Assembly: GCA_005883775.1 (NCBI GenBank)
Contig: VBEU01000121.1
Coordinates: 1-8,476 of the forward strand
Direction of reading: 5' to 3'
DNA: 8,476 nucleotides
From: Chloroflexota bacterium
Lineage (GTDB): Bacteria > Chloroflexota > Limnocylindria > P2-11E
Positions within the stretch are counted from its first letter, which is position 1; each line of letters opens with the position of its first letter. Below, one piece after another: positions 1-6,233 of the stretch. The position numbers and the translations under genes were made by a program. The notes beneath the pieces are model-generated. The model was not told the origin of the DNA, made no database searches, and saw only the letters and a list, made by a program, of their open reading frames with translations.

Positions 1-1
1 C

Positions 2-109
2 GGCGACTGGGCCGACGATCCCAAGGAGCGCCGAACCGATATCTACGCCGCCCTGATCGTGGGCAGCGTTTCGACGACGGACTCCTTACGCTTTAAGTTG
101 GGGAGATGA
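2..109 (+). CDS. C-terminal end of an upstream gene, possibly a TetR-family regulator (partial)
   Basis: An open frame enters from the left edge and ends at TGA 107-109, giving 35 visible residues that finish in SLRFKLGR. The stop overlaps the ATG of the next gene as ATGA, the usual arrangement for translationally coupled operon genes, and this is the main reason to believe the frame. The residues read like an amphipathic last helix (RTDIYAALIVGS), which resembles the end of many TetR-family C-terminal domains. A TetR gene ahead of a small alpha/beta hydrolase would be ordinary. The family guess rests on a short fragment without the DNA-binding domain and is weak. That the frame is a real gene end is somewhat firmer. 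Confidence 0.45.
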   Translation, partial: GDWADDPKERRTDIYAALIVGSVSTTDSLRFKLGR

Positions 110-849
110 ACACCACTCCGATCGTCTTGGTTCCCGGTTTCTGGATCGGCGCATGGGCGTGGGACGAGGTCGCCGCGGCCCTGCGCGCGGCCGGGCACGA
201 CGTCACCGCGCTGACGCTTCCCGGACTCGAGTCGGTTGACGCCAACCGCTCCGCCATCACATTCGCCGACCACGTCGATGCAATCTGCGATGCGGTGACG
301 GCGGCGGGGCGTCCTGTCGTGCTCGCCGTGCACAGCGGTGCCGGGGCCCCCGGCTACGCGGTGACAGACCGCATCCCCGAGCAGATCGCCGCGATGGTCT
401 ACGTCGACACAGGACCAGCGAGGGGCGCGCTCGACCCAAACTTCGACGCAGTCGAGAAGCCGATGCCCTCACTCGAAAAGCTCGCGGCGGAGGAGAACCT
501 CAACGGACTTAGCAAGGAGCAGCTCGAGACGTTCCGGCGGCGGGCCGTTTCCGAGCCGGGCGCCGCACTACGCGGGAGCGCTGAGCTGACCAACGACGCG
601 CGCCTCGACGTGCCGAGCACGGTCATCTGCACGGGGTACACGTCCGCGCAGTACAAGGACGCGGTGAAGGAGGGCCAGACCTGGCTCGGCGGCCTGAACG
701 AGCTCCGCAACGTGACCTACGTGGACCTGCCGACGAGCCACTGGCCGATGTGGTCGCGCCCGAAGGAGCTCGCCGTGATCATCGGCGAGGTCGCTGAGCG
801 CGCATCGGAGCGTGGCGAGGTGACTTCTCGCCGCGCTAACCAGCCGTGA
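106..849 (+). CDS. Alpha/beta-fold hydrolase
   Basis: A 247-residue cytoplasmic hydrolase of the Abhydrolase_6 type; the substrate cannot be predicted. The N-terminus shows the first strand and oxyanion-hole segment (IVLVPGFWIGAWAW, about 6-19). The nucleophile elbow is AVHSGAG with Ser77, where most relatives have GHSxGG. The catalytic His is probably His212 in PTSHWPMW. The usual acid position after strand 7 (VICTGYTSAQY, about 173-183) has no Asp or Glu, so the acid may be Asp101 after strand 6 (MVYVDTGP), as in a minority of the fold. The last ~15 residues are a polar tail. The start is the ATG inside an ATGA overlap with the upstream frame. A GGGGAG abuts it directly, closer than a normal Shine-Dalgarno, so coupling probably drives initiation. 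The stop overlaps the next gene's GTG. Confidence 0.9.
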   Translation: MNTTPIVLVPGFWIGAWAWDEVAAALRAAGHDVTALTLPGLESVDANRSAITFADHVDAICDAVTAAGRPVVLAVHSGAGAPGYAVTDRIPEQIAAMVYVDTGPARGALDPNFDAVEKPMPSLEKLAAEENLNGLSKEQLETFRRRAVSEPGAALRGSAELTNDARLDVPSTVICTGYTSAQYKDAVKEGQTWLGGLNELRNVTYVDLPTSHWPMWSRPKELAVIIGEVAERASERGEVTSRRANQP

Positions 850-2306
850 CTCAAGCGGCGGCTCAGTCCCTCCTCGCCGATGCGTCGATGCGGAGCATCG
901 AGTCCGAGATCGAGAAGCGTCACGACGAAAGTGTTGGACGCCTCCAGGAATGGGTGAAGCACCCGGCCCTCGCCGCGGAAGATCGCGGGATGGACGAAGG
1001 CTGCGATCTCATGATGCGACTCGCGCGCGACGCGGGCTTTCAAAAGACCACGCGTATCGAGACCGATGGTCACCCAGGCGTCTTCGCGACGCTCGACGCG
1101 GGAGCCGCGAAGACCGTCGCCATCTATTTCATGTACGACGTGAAGCAGGCCGACCCCGCGGAGTGGTCGTCGCCACCGTTCAGTGCCGCGATCGTCGATA
1201 GACCCGGACTCGGGAAGGTCCTCATCGGCCGCGGCGCCGTGAATCAGAAGGGGCCGGAGGCCGCATTCCTCGCGGCGCTCCACGCGATCCGCGGGGCGGG
1301 AAAGAAGCTGCCGGTCAACCTCGTGCTCGTCGCGGAGGGCGAGGAAGAGGTCGGATCGCCGCACTTCGGGCAAGTCGTCGCGAATCCTGACGTGAGGGCC
1401 GCCCTCAGGCGGACGATCGGCGTGTTCATGCCGTCGGCCTTTCAGGACCCCGACGGAAGCGTCTCGATCTTCCTGGGGGCGAAGGGCGTGGTCGAGTGTG
1501 AGCTCGTCGCGAGCGGCGAGAAGTGGGGACGCGGGCCGACGAAGGATGTGCACTCGTCGAATCGCGCCCGGCTCGATAGCCCCGCGTTCCATCTCGTCCA
1601 GGCTCTCGCGACTCTGGTCAATGCCGAGGGCGATCCGGCGATCGACGGGTTCGGCCGCGAGGCGAAGGCAGCCACGGCGGCGGAACGCGAGATGCTCGAC
1701 GAGGCCGCGACGAAGATGAGCGAGGCGACAGCGAAATCACTGGCCGGTGCGACCCGCTGGGCCCACGACCTTCCGTGGCGCGCGACGCTCGAGCGTTTCA
1801 TGTTCACGCCGACCGTAAACATTGAAGGCCTTGTCGCGGGCTACACCGGCCCGGGCGGGAAGACCGTCATGCCGCACCGCGCCGTCGCGAAGCTCGACCT
1901 GCGGCTCGTACCGGACATGACCTATGACGGAGCGATTGCCGCGCTCAAGGCCCACCTCGCGAAGCGCGGTTTCGGTGACATCGAGGTGAATCCGAGTGGC
2001 GGCTACGACCCAACGACCACCGCCGCAGATGCGCCGATCATCGAAGCGATGCTCGCGGTGCTGAAGCGCGCCGCGATCGACCCGGTCGTCCTTCCGCGCC
2101 TCGCAGGCTCGTATCCCGGCTACGTCTTCACGAACCCGCCGATCAGCCTCGCGGCCGGTCATTACGGGCTCGGACACGGCAGCGGGGCGCACGCGCCCGA
2201 CGAGTATTTCGTGATCGAGCCATCGAACCCGAAGGTCAGCAGCTGGGACGGCGCCGTCGCTTCGCACGTGGCATATCTGTACGAGCTCGCGACGCTGGGC
2301 GGTTAG
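846..2306 (+). CDS. M20-family peptidase/dipeptidase homologue with altered zinc site
   Basis: A 486-residue protein with the complete M20 (carnosinase/ArgE/DapE-like) architecture. The catalytic domain comes first, the dimerisation domain carries TPTVNIEGLVAGYTGPGG (321-338), and the second half of the catalytic domain ends with GAHAPDEYFVIE (447-458). Family members hydrolyse peptide or amide bonds with two zinc ions. Here the first ligand motif H-x-D reads MYD (Met96, Asp98), the bridging Asp of the (S/T)D-x-KG motif is Asn133 (AVNQKG), and the third acidic ligand region reads VFMPSA (193-198). The Glu pair in EGEEEVGS (Glu167/Glu168), His236 of DVHSS and His449 remain. The reading frame is intact, so this may be a divergent subfamily rather than a decayed gene. 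The GTG start overlaps the upstream TGA as GTGA. ATG 888 is an alternative, but neither has a clear Shine-Dalgarno. The 3' end overlaps the opposing TetR gene by 71 bp. Confidence 0.9.
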   Translation: MTQAAAQSLLADASMRSIESEIEKRHDESVGRLQEWVKHPALAAEDRGMDEGCDLMMRLARDAGFQKTTRIETDGHPGVFATLDAGAAKTVAIYFMYDVKQADPAEWSSPPFSAAIVDRPGLGKVLIGRGAVNQKGPEAAFLAALHAIRGAGKKLPVNLVLVAEGEEEVGSPHFGQVVANPDVRAALRRTIGVFMPSAFQDPDGSVSIFLGAKGVVECELVASGEKWGRGPTKDVHSSNRARLDSPAFHLVQALATLVNAEGDPAIDGFGREAKAATAAEREMLDEAATKMSEATAKSLAGATRWAHDLPWRATLERFMFTPTVNIEGLVAGYTGPGGKTVMPHRAVAKLDLRLVPDMTYDGAIAALKAHLAKRGFGDIEVNPSGGYDPTTTAADAPIIEAMLAVLKRAAIDPVVLPRLAGSYPGYVFTNPPISLAAGHYGLGHGSGAHAPDEYFVIEPSNPKVSSWDGAVASHVAYLYELATLGG

Positions 2307-2964
2307 TCCGGATCTTCTCAAGGCCGTCGAGGATCAGATCGAGCCCGAACCCGAACTCGCCGTCAGAACGATTGGATTTCTTGTCGTGCTCTGCCATGTG
2401 CTCGGCGATGTAGGGAAATCTATCGACGGGGAACTGCCGTCGGAACGCTGCCCCCATGTCCGGGAGCTGCCTCGCTCCTGCCGAGTAACCGACCTCCCAC
2501 ATCGTGAACCCGAGGATGTGGCTATCCAGGGCGTGATACGCGTGATGGGTCATGTTGGCTGAGAAGCCAGCTTCGCGAAGTCGTCCGAGCAACGCCTCCA
2601 TGTAGCGCAGCCGCGCCGGGCCGATCCTGCCGGGCGACATCATGAGGCTGCAGGCCCAGCGGTGACGCAGCAGGACCTGGTGAGCTGAGATCGCGCTTCG
2701 ACGTAGTGCCGCCCTCCAGTCGCCTCCGTTTGAGGGCACCTCGATCTCGCCGACGACGAGCTCGAGGATGCCGTTCACGATGTCGTCCTTCTTGGCGACG
2801 TAGTAGTACACGGTCATCGCTTCGACGCCGAGCTGTTGCGCGAGGTTGCGCATCGTGAGCGCTTCAATTCCGCTCTTGTCGGCGATCTGAATAGCCGCTC
2901 GGAGCACCAGGTCCCGGCTCAAGCGGACACGCGGCGTGGTTCTCCCTTCAGCCTGTACAGCCAT
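2236..2964 (-). CDS. TetR-family transcriptional regulator
   Basis: A 242-residue one-component repressor. The N-terminal helix-turn-helix spans about residues 16-60, with SGIEALTMRNLAQQLGVEAM followed by TVYYYVAKKDDIV, the typical recognition helix and its flank. The C-terminal half (about 80-218) looks like the Tet-repressor-type ligand-binding and dimerisation domain and ends with FGFGLDLILDGLEKI. After this natural end point comes a ~22-residue Arg/Lys/Pro-rich tail (RPASRARTDMPRAKRRRRP). It is encoded almost entirely antisense to the M20 gene and was probably gained by loss of an earlier stop. The gene is divergent from the MDR oxidoreductase gene, and the 82-bp gap holds a perfect palindrome and a second partial copy, so it most likely represses both itself and that enzyme. 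The ATG at 2962-2964 is the only sensible start. The ligand is unknown. Confidence 0.93.
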   Translation of the reverse strand: MAVQAEGRTTPRVRLSRDLVLRAAIQIADKSGIEALTMRNLAQQLGVEAMTVYYYVAKKDDIVNGILELVVGEIEVPSNGGDWRAALRRSAISAHQVLLRHRWACSLMMSPGRIGPARLRYMEALLGRLREAGFSANMTHHAYHALDSHILGFTMWEVGYSAGARQLPDMGAAFRRQFPVDRFPYIAEHMAEHDKKSNRSDGEFGFGLDLILDGLEKIRTNRPASRARTDMPRAKRRRRPSC

Positions 2965-2969
2965 CGGTC

Positions 2970-2996
2970 TTGACCAATCTTACGCCGTAAGATAAT
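2970..2996 (+). promoter_or_regulatory. Candidate promoter of the MDR oxidoreductase gene
   Basis: TTGACC (2970-2975, five of six to the -35 consensus) is followed after 15 bp by GATAAT (2991-2996, five of six to the -10 consensus). The spacer is 2 bp shorter than ideal. The palindrome at 2977-2993 fills the spacer and enters the -10, so a bound repressor would block polymerase. Transcription would begin near 3003. Confidence 0.5.
2977..2993. promoter_or_regulatory. Perfect 17-bp palindrome, probable TetR operator O1
   Basis: ATCTTACGCCGTAAGAT is a perfect inverted repeat with 8-bp arms around one central C. Its size and symmetry are typical of TetR-family operators. It sits between the -35 and -10 of the rightward promoter, 13 bp upstream of the TetR start codon, and overlaps the -10 of the leftward promoter. 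It is AT-richer than its surroundings and its core is repeated at 3009-3025, both supporting a specific binding site. That this TetR is the one that binds is inferred from adjacency. Confidence 0.75.
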
Positions 2997-3017
2997 CTGC
3001 CGAGAGGAATCTTACAA
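2989..3017 (-). promoter_or_regulatory. Candidate promoter of the TetR gene
   Basis: On the minus strand TTGTAA (complement of 3012-3017) and TATCTT (complement of 2989-2994) are separated by 17 bp, each matching four of six consensus positions. The -35 lies in the second operator copy and the -10 in the first, which would give autorepression. The hexamers are weak, so this is a plausible rather than a firm call. Confidence 0.35.
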
Positions 3018-3025
3018 CGTACGAA
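3009..3025. promoter_or_regulatory. Degenerate second TetR operator O2
   Basis: ATCTTACAACGTACGAA matches the palindrome at 2977-2993 at 13 of 17 positions, and the 8-mer AATCTTAC is exactly repeated (2976-2983 and 3008-3015). The copies are 32 bp apart, about three helical turns, so two dimers would lie on the same face of the DNA. It falls just downstream of the predicted rightward start of transcription. Confidence 0.55.
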
Positions 3026-3031
3026 ACGGGG

Positions 3032-3037
3032 GGAGGG
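3032..3037 (+). promoter_or_regulatory. Ribosome binding site of the MDR oxidoreductase gene
   Basis: GGAGGG lies within a purine run, 9 nt before the ATG at 3047. The internal ATG at 3080, just before the conserved KAIVRDRYG start of the domain, has no comparable site, so 3047 is preferred. Confidence 0.7.
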
Positions 3038-3046
3038 CAGAACGAC

Positions 3047-4054
3047 ATGGCCGCCAACGCGCCGACTCAACAGAACACGATGAAGGCGATCGTCCGCGAT
3101 CGGTACGGCCCGCCGGATGTCCTGGAGCTCAGGGAGATCGAACGGCCGGCGATCGACGACGACGGCATCCTCGTGCGCGTCCGCGCCGCTTCCATCAATG
3201 CCTACGACTGGCACATGATGCGAGGCCTCCCCTTCCTTGCCCGCATGTCGGAAGGCCTCCGCAAGCCCAAAAGCATTGCGATGGGTGTGGACGTTGCGGG
3301 GCAGGTCGAGGCGGTCGGGAAGAACGTGACGCAATTTCGACCCGGAGACGAGGTGTTCGGCTCGCGCACCGGCTCACTCGCCGAGTACGTGGGCGCCACG
3401 GCGAAGAGCTCCCTCGCGCCGAAGCCGGCCGGGCTGACCTTCGAACAGGCCGCGGCCGTCCCGATGGCGGCATCGACGGCTCTTCAGGGCCTTCGCGACA
3501 AAGGGCAGATCAAACCGGGCCAGAAGGTCTTGATCAATGGGGCCTCAGGCGGGGTCGGAACGTTCGCCGTGCAGATCGCCAAGGCGTTCGGAGCGCACGT
3601 GACCGCCGTGTGCAGCACGAGGAACGTGGACCAGGCCCGGACGCTCGGCGCGGACGAGGTCATCGACTACACCAAAGAGGACTTCACGCGCCGCGGCAAG
3701 CGCTACGACCTGATCCTCGATGTCGCGGCGAGCGGCTCGTTGTCATCTCGACGACGGGTGCTCGAACCGAGTGGAATCCTGGTCGGCGTCGGATCGGCGG
3801 ACACTCGATACGGTGTGATGTCGATACTCGGTGGTCTCGTTGAGGCGGCGGTGCTGTCGCGGTTCGGGAAGCAGAAAATGCCCTTCTTTTTAGCGAAGAC
3901 CAGCAAGGAGGACCTGGTGGTCCTCACGGAGCTGATCGAGGCGGGGAAGGTCCGGCCGATCATCGACCGACGGTATCCCCTCAGCGAGACGGCTGAAGCG
4001 ATGCGCTACCTGGAGGCAGGCCACGCGCGGGCGAAGGTCGTCATCACCGTGTGA
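3047..4054 (+). CDS. Zinc-less MDR NAD(P)H-dependent oxidoreductase (quinone oxidoreductase-like)
   Basis: A 335-residue medium-chain dehydrogenase/reductase. The N-terminal GroES-like domain begins at MKAIVRDRYGPPDVLELRE (12-30) and contains the family stretch VDVAGQVEAVGKNVTQFRPG (81-100). The Rossmann domain has VLINGASGGVGTFAVQIAKA (161-180), whose glycine-rich turn binds NAD(P)H, then GADEVIDYTKEDF (201-213). The Cys/His ligands of zinc alcohol dehydrogenases are absent, placing it with zeta-crystallin/quinone reductases, which reduce quinones or activated alkenes in the cytoplasm. The C-terminus (GHARAKVVITV) is the usual family end, so the gene is complete. It is divergent from a TetR regulator and has operator-like palindromes over its promoter, which suggests induction by a reactive small molecule. 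Its stop overlaps the opposing lipase-like gene by 11 bp. The precise substrate is unknown. Confidence 0.93.
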   Translation: MAANAPTQQNTMKAIVRDRYGPPDVLELREIERPAIDDDGILVRVRAASINAYDWHMMRGLPFLARMSEGLRKPKSIAMGVDVAGQVEAVGKNVTQFRPGDEVFGSRTGSLAEYVGATAKSSLAPKPAGLTFEQAAAVPMAASTALQGLRDKGQIKPGQKVLINGASGGVGTFAVQIAKAFGAHVTAVCSTRNVDQARTLGADEVIDYTKEDFTRRGKRYDLILDVAASGSLSSRRRVLEPSGILVGVGSADTRYGVMSILGGLVEAAVLSRFGKQKMPFFLAKTSKEDLVVLTELIEAGKVRPIIDRRYPLSETAEAMRYLEAGHARAKVVITV

Positions 4055-4895
4055 GCCGGGCGTCGATCCAGGCGATCGTGTCGTCGATCACCGCCCCGCC
4101 GCTCGGCTCGTTGTGCGTCTCGTGATGGAGGCCTGGGTACACGCGACGCGTCACGTTCGCGCGTCCCTCAAGTGATCGGGTGGCCCATTCGGGGATGACC
4201 GGATCGTCCGCGCCGTGCAAAACGTACGTTGGGACGGGCAGCGGTCCACCGCGCTCGAGCTCCCTCTGAACTCGATCCTGCTCTCGGAGTAGCGCGCTGC
4301 CCAGACGCGCGGTCGTCCGATGCACGGCGAGCGGATCCGCGAGGTAGGCGGCCTCGACCGCCGGGTCGCTGGAGAGCGAGCCTTTCCGAATCCTGTTCGC
4401 GACCGCGAAGCGAGGCACCGTGGGGGCGAGGACGTAGGCGAGCCCACGCTTCCATCTGGGGACGACCGCGTCGATCGCGGGAGCCGAAAGAACGAGAAGG
4501 TCGGGTAGCGGTCGCGGCGGATCCGAGAGCACGTAGCCAAGTGCGATGAGCCCGCCCATCGAATGTCCGTAGAGCACCACCGGGAATCCGTCGGCCGCCG
4601 AACGGACCTCGGCGAGCCGGTCCTCGACGTCGTCGTGGTACTGCGACCAGCGATCGACGTACGCGCGGTGACCACCCGACCGACCGAAGCCGCGCTGGTC
4701 ATAGCTGTGGATTGCGATCCGTGCGCCCGGGAGCTGCGATACGACGCGCGGGTAGCGGCCCGCATGTTCTGCGATGCCGTGCACGAGGAGAGCGTGCGCG
4801 CGGGCGGTGCCGGCCGCGGGCCACCGATATGTGCGTAGATCGAGACCGTCCCGGGTTCGAACTGAGCTCACGGGAGTTGGGTTGTTCGGTCGCAC
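4044..4895 (-). CDS. Monoacylglycerol-lipase-like alpha/beta hydrolase
   Basis: About 283 residues, of the Hydrolase_4 (serine aminopeptidase S33 / monoglyceride lipase) type, which cleaves monoacylglycerols or related esters. The full triad is visible, numbered from the GTG at 4895: oxyanion segment LLVHGIAEHAGRYP (37-49), SYDQRGFGRSGG (64-75), nucleophile Ser112 in YGHSMGG, acid Asp231 in HGADDPVIP, and His258 in GLHHETHNE. No signal peptide is seen. The frame stays open far upstream, to 5666, but that part is antisense to the membrane-protein gene and has no domain character. The start must therefore lie near 4871-4895. GTG 4895 has a GGAGG 15 nt upstream (far), and GTG 4871 gives 275 residues with no Shine-Dalgarno, so the start is uncertain. 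It is divergent from the membrane-protein gene and convergent with the MDR gene. Confidence 0.9.
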   Translation of the reverse strand: MRPNNPTPVSSVRTRDGLDLRTYRWPAAGTARAHALLVHGIAEHAGRYPRVVSQLPGARIAIHSYDQRGFGRSGGHRAYVDRWSQYHDDVEDRLAEVRSAADGFPVVLYGHSMGGLIALGYVLSDPPRPLPDLLVLSAPAIDAVVPRWKRGLAYVLAPTVPRFAVANRIRKGSLSSDPAVEAAYLADPLAVHRTTARLGSALLREQDRVQRELERGGPLPVPTYVLHGADDPVIPEWATRSLEGRANVTRRVYPGLHHETHNEPSGGAVIDDTIAWIDARLTR

Positions 4896-4937
4896 CTCGC
4901 GAAGTGTGGACCTCCGCGCGAATAGACTGCCGCCCGC

Positions 4938-5699
4938 ATGGTGGCATCCACAACTCCTCCGGCGCAGGACAGCAGAGCATTCGGGAATTCGGCTCGGGTG
5001 TGGCTCGGCTGTGTCGTGTTCCTCGTCGTCGTCGAGCTTTATGTCGTTCTCATCGGCGGAGGCCTCGAGAAGGACCCGCGTACCGGTCTTTTCTCGCCGC
5101 TGTCCATCGCGGCCTTCGGAGTCGCTGGATTTGTCGGGGTTTGGCTCTCGCATCGCACAGGTTTCCCGGCGGCATGGGATGCGCGGATCAGCGTTCGAGA
5201 CCGGCTCCTCTATCCGATCCTCTGGGGAATCGGGATCGGCGTGGCACTCGTTGCTCACGACCTCGTGTTCCATTGGACCGCGGCGTACAAGGACATCGTC
5301 GGTGCGCCCTCGTTCAACGCGCTCGGGCCGTTCCCAGGTCCACTGCTCTTCTATGCCGGCGGCGCCATCATCGTTGAAGTCTTTTACCGCCTCCTTCCGA
5401 TCCCACTCCTGCTGTGGCTCGTGTCGAACCTCGCCATGCGCGGCCGCTACCGGGAGCCGGTCTTCTGGGTGCTCGCGGCTCTGACATCGCTCATCGAGCC
5501 AGGCACCCAGGACCTCGCCGCGCTCCAGCGGCCAGGCCTCGAGGCGGCCGCGATCACGGTCTTCGGCGTCGATTATGTTTTGAATTTTGTGCAGGCCGTG
5601 ATGTTTCGGAGATACGGATTTCTCGCGGCCATCGTGACGCGCGCCTCCGCGTATGTCGTTTGGCACGTGATCTACGGCAACTACATCTGCGTGTGCTGA
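4938..5699 (+). CDS. Multi-pass membrane protein, CPBP (CAAX-protease/bacteriocin-processing)-like
   Basis: A 253-residue integral membrane protein with about seven hydrophobic segments (roughly 21-40, 54-71, 91-108, 136-163, 174-187, 202-222, 226-247). The segment AIIVEVFYRLLPIPLLLWL resembles motif 1 of CPBP/Abi intramembrane proteases (EExxxR). Here Glu147 and Arg151 are kept but the first Glu is Val146. The last helix (GFLAAIVTRASAYVVWHVIYG) has the GxxAxIxxHxxxN-like layout of the CPBP C-terminus, with His243. The family assignment is tentative; a proteolytic role is not shown and the first catalytic Glu is missing. The ATG at 4938 has no Shine-Dalgarno. A TAGACT at 4923-4928 could be a -10 giving a nearly leaderless message. 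It is divergent from the lipase-like gene and ends 17 bp before the opposing VOC gene stop. Confidence 0.8.
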   Translation: MVASTTPPAQDSRAFGNSARVWLGCVVFLVVVELYVVLIGGGLEKDPRTGLFSPLSIAAFGVAGFVGVWLSHRTGFPAAWDARISVRDRLLYPILWGIGIGVALVAHDLVFHWTAAYKDIVGAPSFNALGPFPGPLLFYAGGAIIVEVFYRLLPIPLLLWLVSNLAMRGRYREPVFWVLAALTSLIEPGTQDLAALQRPGLEAAAITVFGVDYVLNFVQAVMFRRYGFLAAIVTRASAYVVWHVIYGNYICVC

Positions 5700-5716
5700 C
5701 CGCTCGACTCGTCTAG

Positions 5717-6190
5717 TTAACGCTGGTCGTAGGCGCGCTTGAGTGCGGCGATGTCGATCTTGCTCATCTGAAGCATCGCCTGCATGACGCGTCCGGCCTT
5801 CTGGGGATCCTTATCCCGAAGCATCCGGCCGAGTGCCGTCGGGATGATCTGCCATGAGAGGCCGTACTTGTCTTTCAGCCAGCCGCAGCGATCCTTAGAC
5901 CCGCCCGCGGAGAGCTTCTCCCAGAGCTCGTCGACCTCAGCCTGCGTATCGCAGTTCACAAAGAGAGAGATCGCTTCGGTGAATGGGAACTGCGGGCCCC
6001 CGTTCAGCACCATGAATTCCTGTCCCTCGATCTGGAAGGACCCGCTCAGGACCTTCCCTTGAGGTCCTGGCGTTCCTTCGGGCATCCGGACGACGCTCAG
6101 GATCTTCGCGTTCTTGAAGACGGACACGTAGAACTTCATCGCCTCTTCGGCCTGGTCGTTGAACCACAGGAACGTCGTGATCTTCTGCAT
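5717..6190 (-). CDS. PhnB-like VOC-superfamily protein
   Basis: A 157-residue protein of the 3-demethylubiquinone-9 3-methyltransferase-like/PhnB group in the vicinal-oxygen-chelate (glyoxalase/bleomycin resistance) superfamily. Family hallmarks are in order: MQKITTFLWFNDQAEEAMKF (1-20), FYVSVFKNAKI (20-30), LNGGPQFPFTEAISLFV (62-78), CGWLKDKYGLSWQIIP (102-117) and the closing MLQMSKIDIAALKRAY (139-154). The length is standard. Despite the historical family name, such proteins have not been shown to be methyltransferases, and the reaction here is unknown. The ATG at 6188-6190 is preceded by GGGGAG with a short 3-nt gap. It is divergent from the ArsR/SRPBCC pair across a symmetric AT-rich element, a common grouping in bacteria, and is probably controlled by the same ArsR repressor. 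Confidence 0.94.
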   Translation of the reverse strand: MQKITTFLWFNDQAEEAMKFYVSVFKNAKILSVVRMPEGTPGPQGKVLSGSFQIEGQEFMVLNGGPQFPFTEAISLFVNCDTQAEVDELWEKLSAGGSKDRCGWLKDKYGLSWQIIPTALGRMLRDKDPQKAGRVMQAMLQMSKIDIAALKRAYDQR

Positions 6191-6227
6191 GATCTCCCCG
6201 ATTCTTTTCTTCGATACTCACGGCTTG

Positions 6228-6233
6228 AATATA
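6228..6233 (-). promoter_or_regulatory. Candidate -10 element of the VOC gene
   Basis: TATATT on the minus strand matches five of six -10 positions and would start transcription about 31 nt before the VOC ATG. No convincing -35 is present at the right distance. It overlaps the left arm of the 6229-6268 symmetric element, so ArsR binding there would also silence this gene. Confidence 0.35.

Noticed and set aside
717..1592. 291-codon minus-strand open frame
   Set aside because: It lies antisense to the well-supported hydrolase and M20 genes, is Arg/Asp/His-rich with no recognisable motif, and is the usual mirror of GC-rich codons.
1737..2321. 194-codon minus-strand open frame
   Set aside because: It is antisense to the M20 C-terminal half, which carries clear family motifs, and it also overlaps the TetR gene in another frame.
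4896..5666. Long open N-terminal extension of the lipase-like gene on the minus strand (about 257 codons)
   Set aside because: It is exactly antisense to the membrane-protein gene, is a highly charged sequence without domain character, and the hydrolase homology begins only near 4871.
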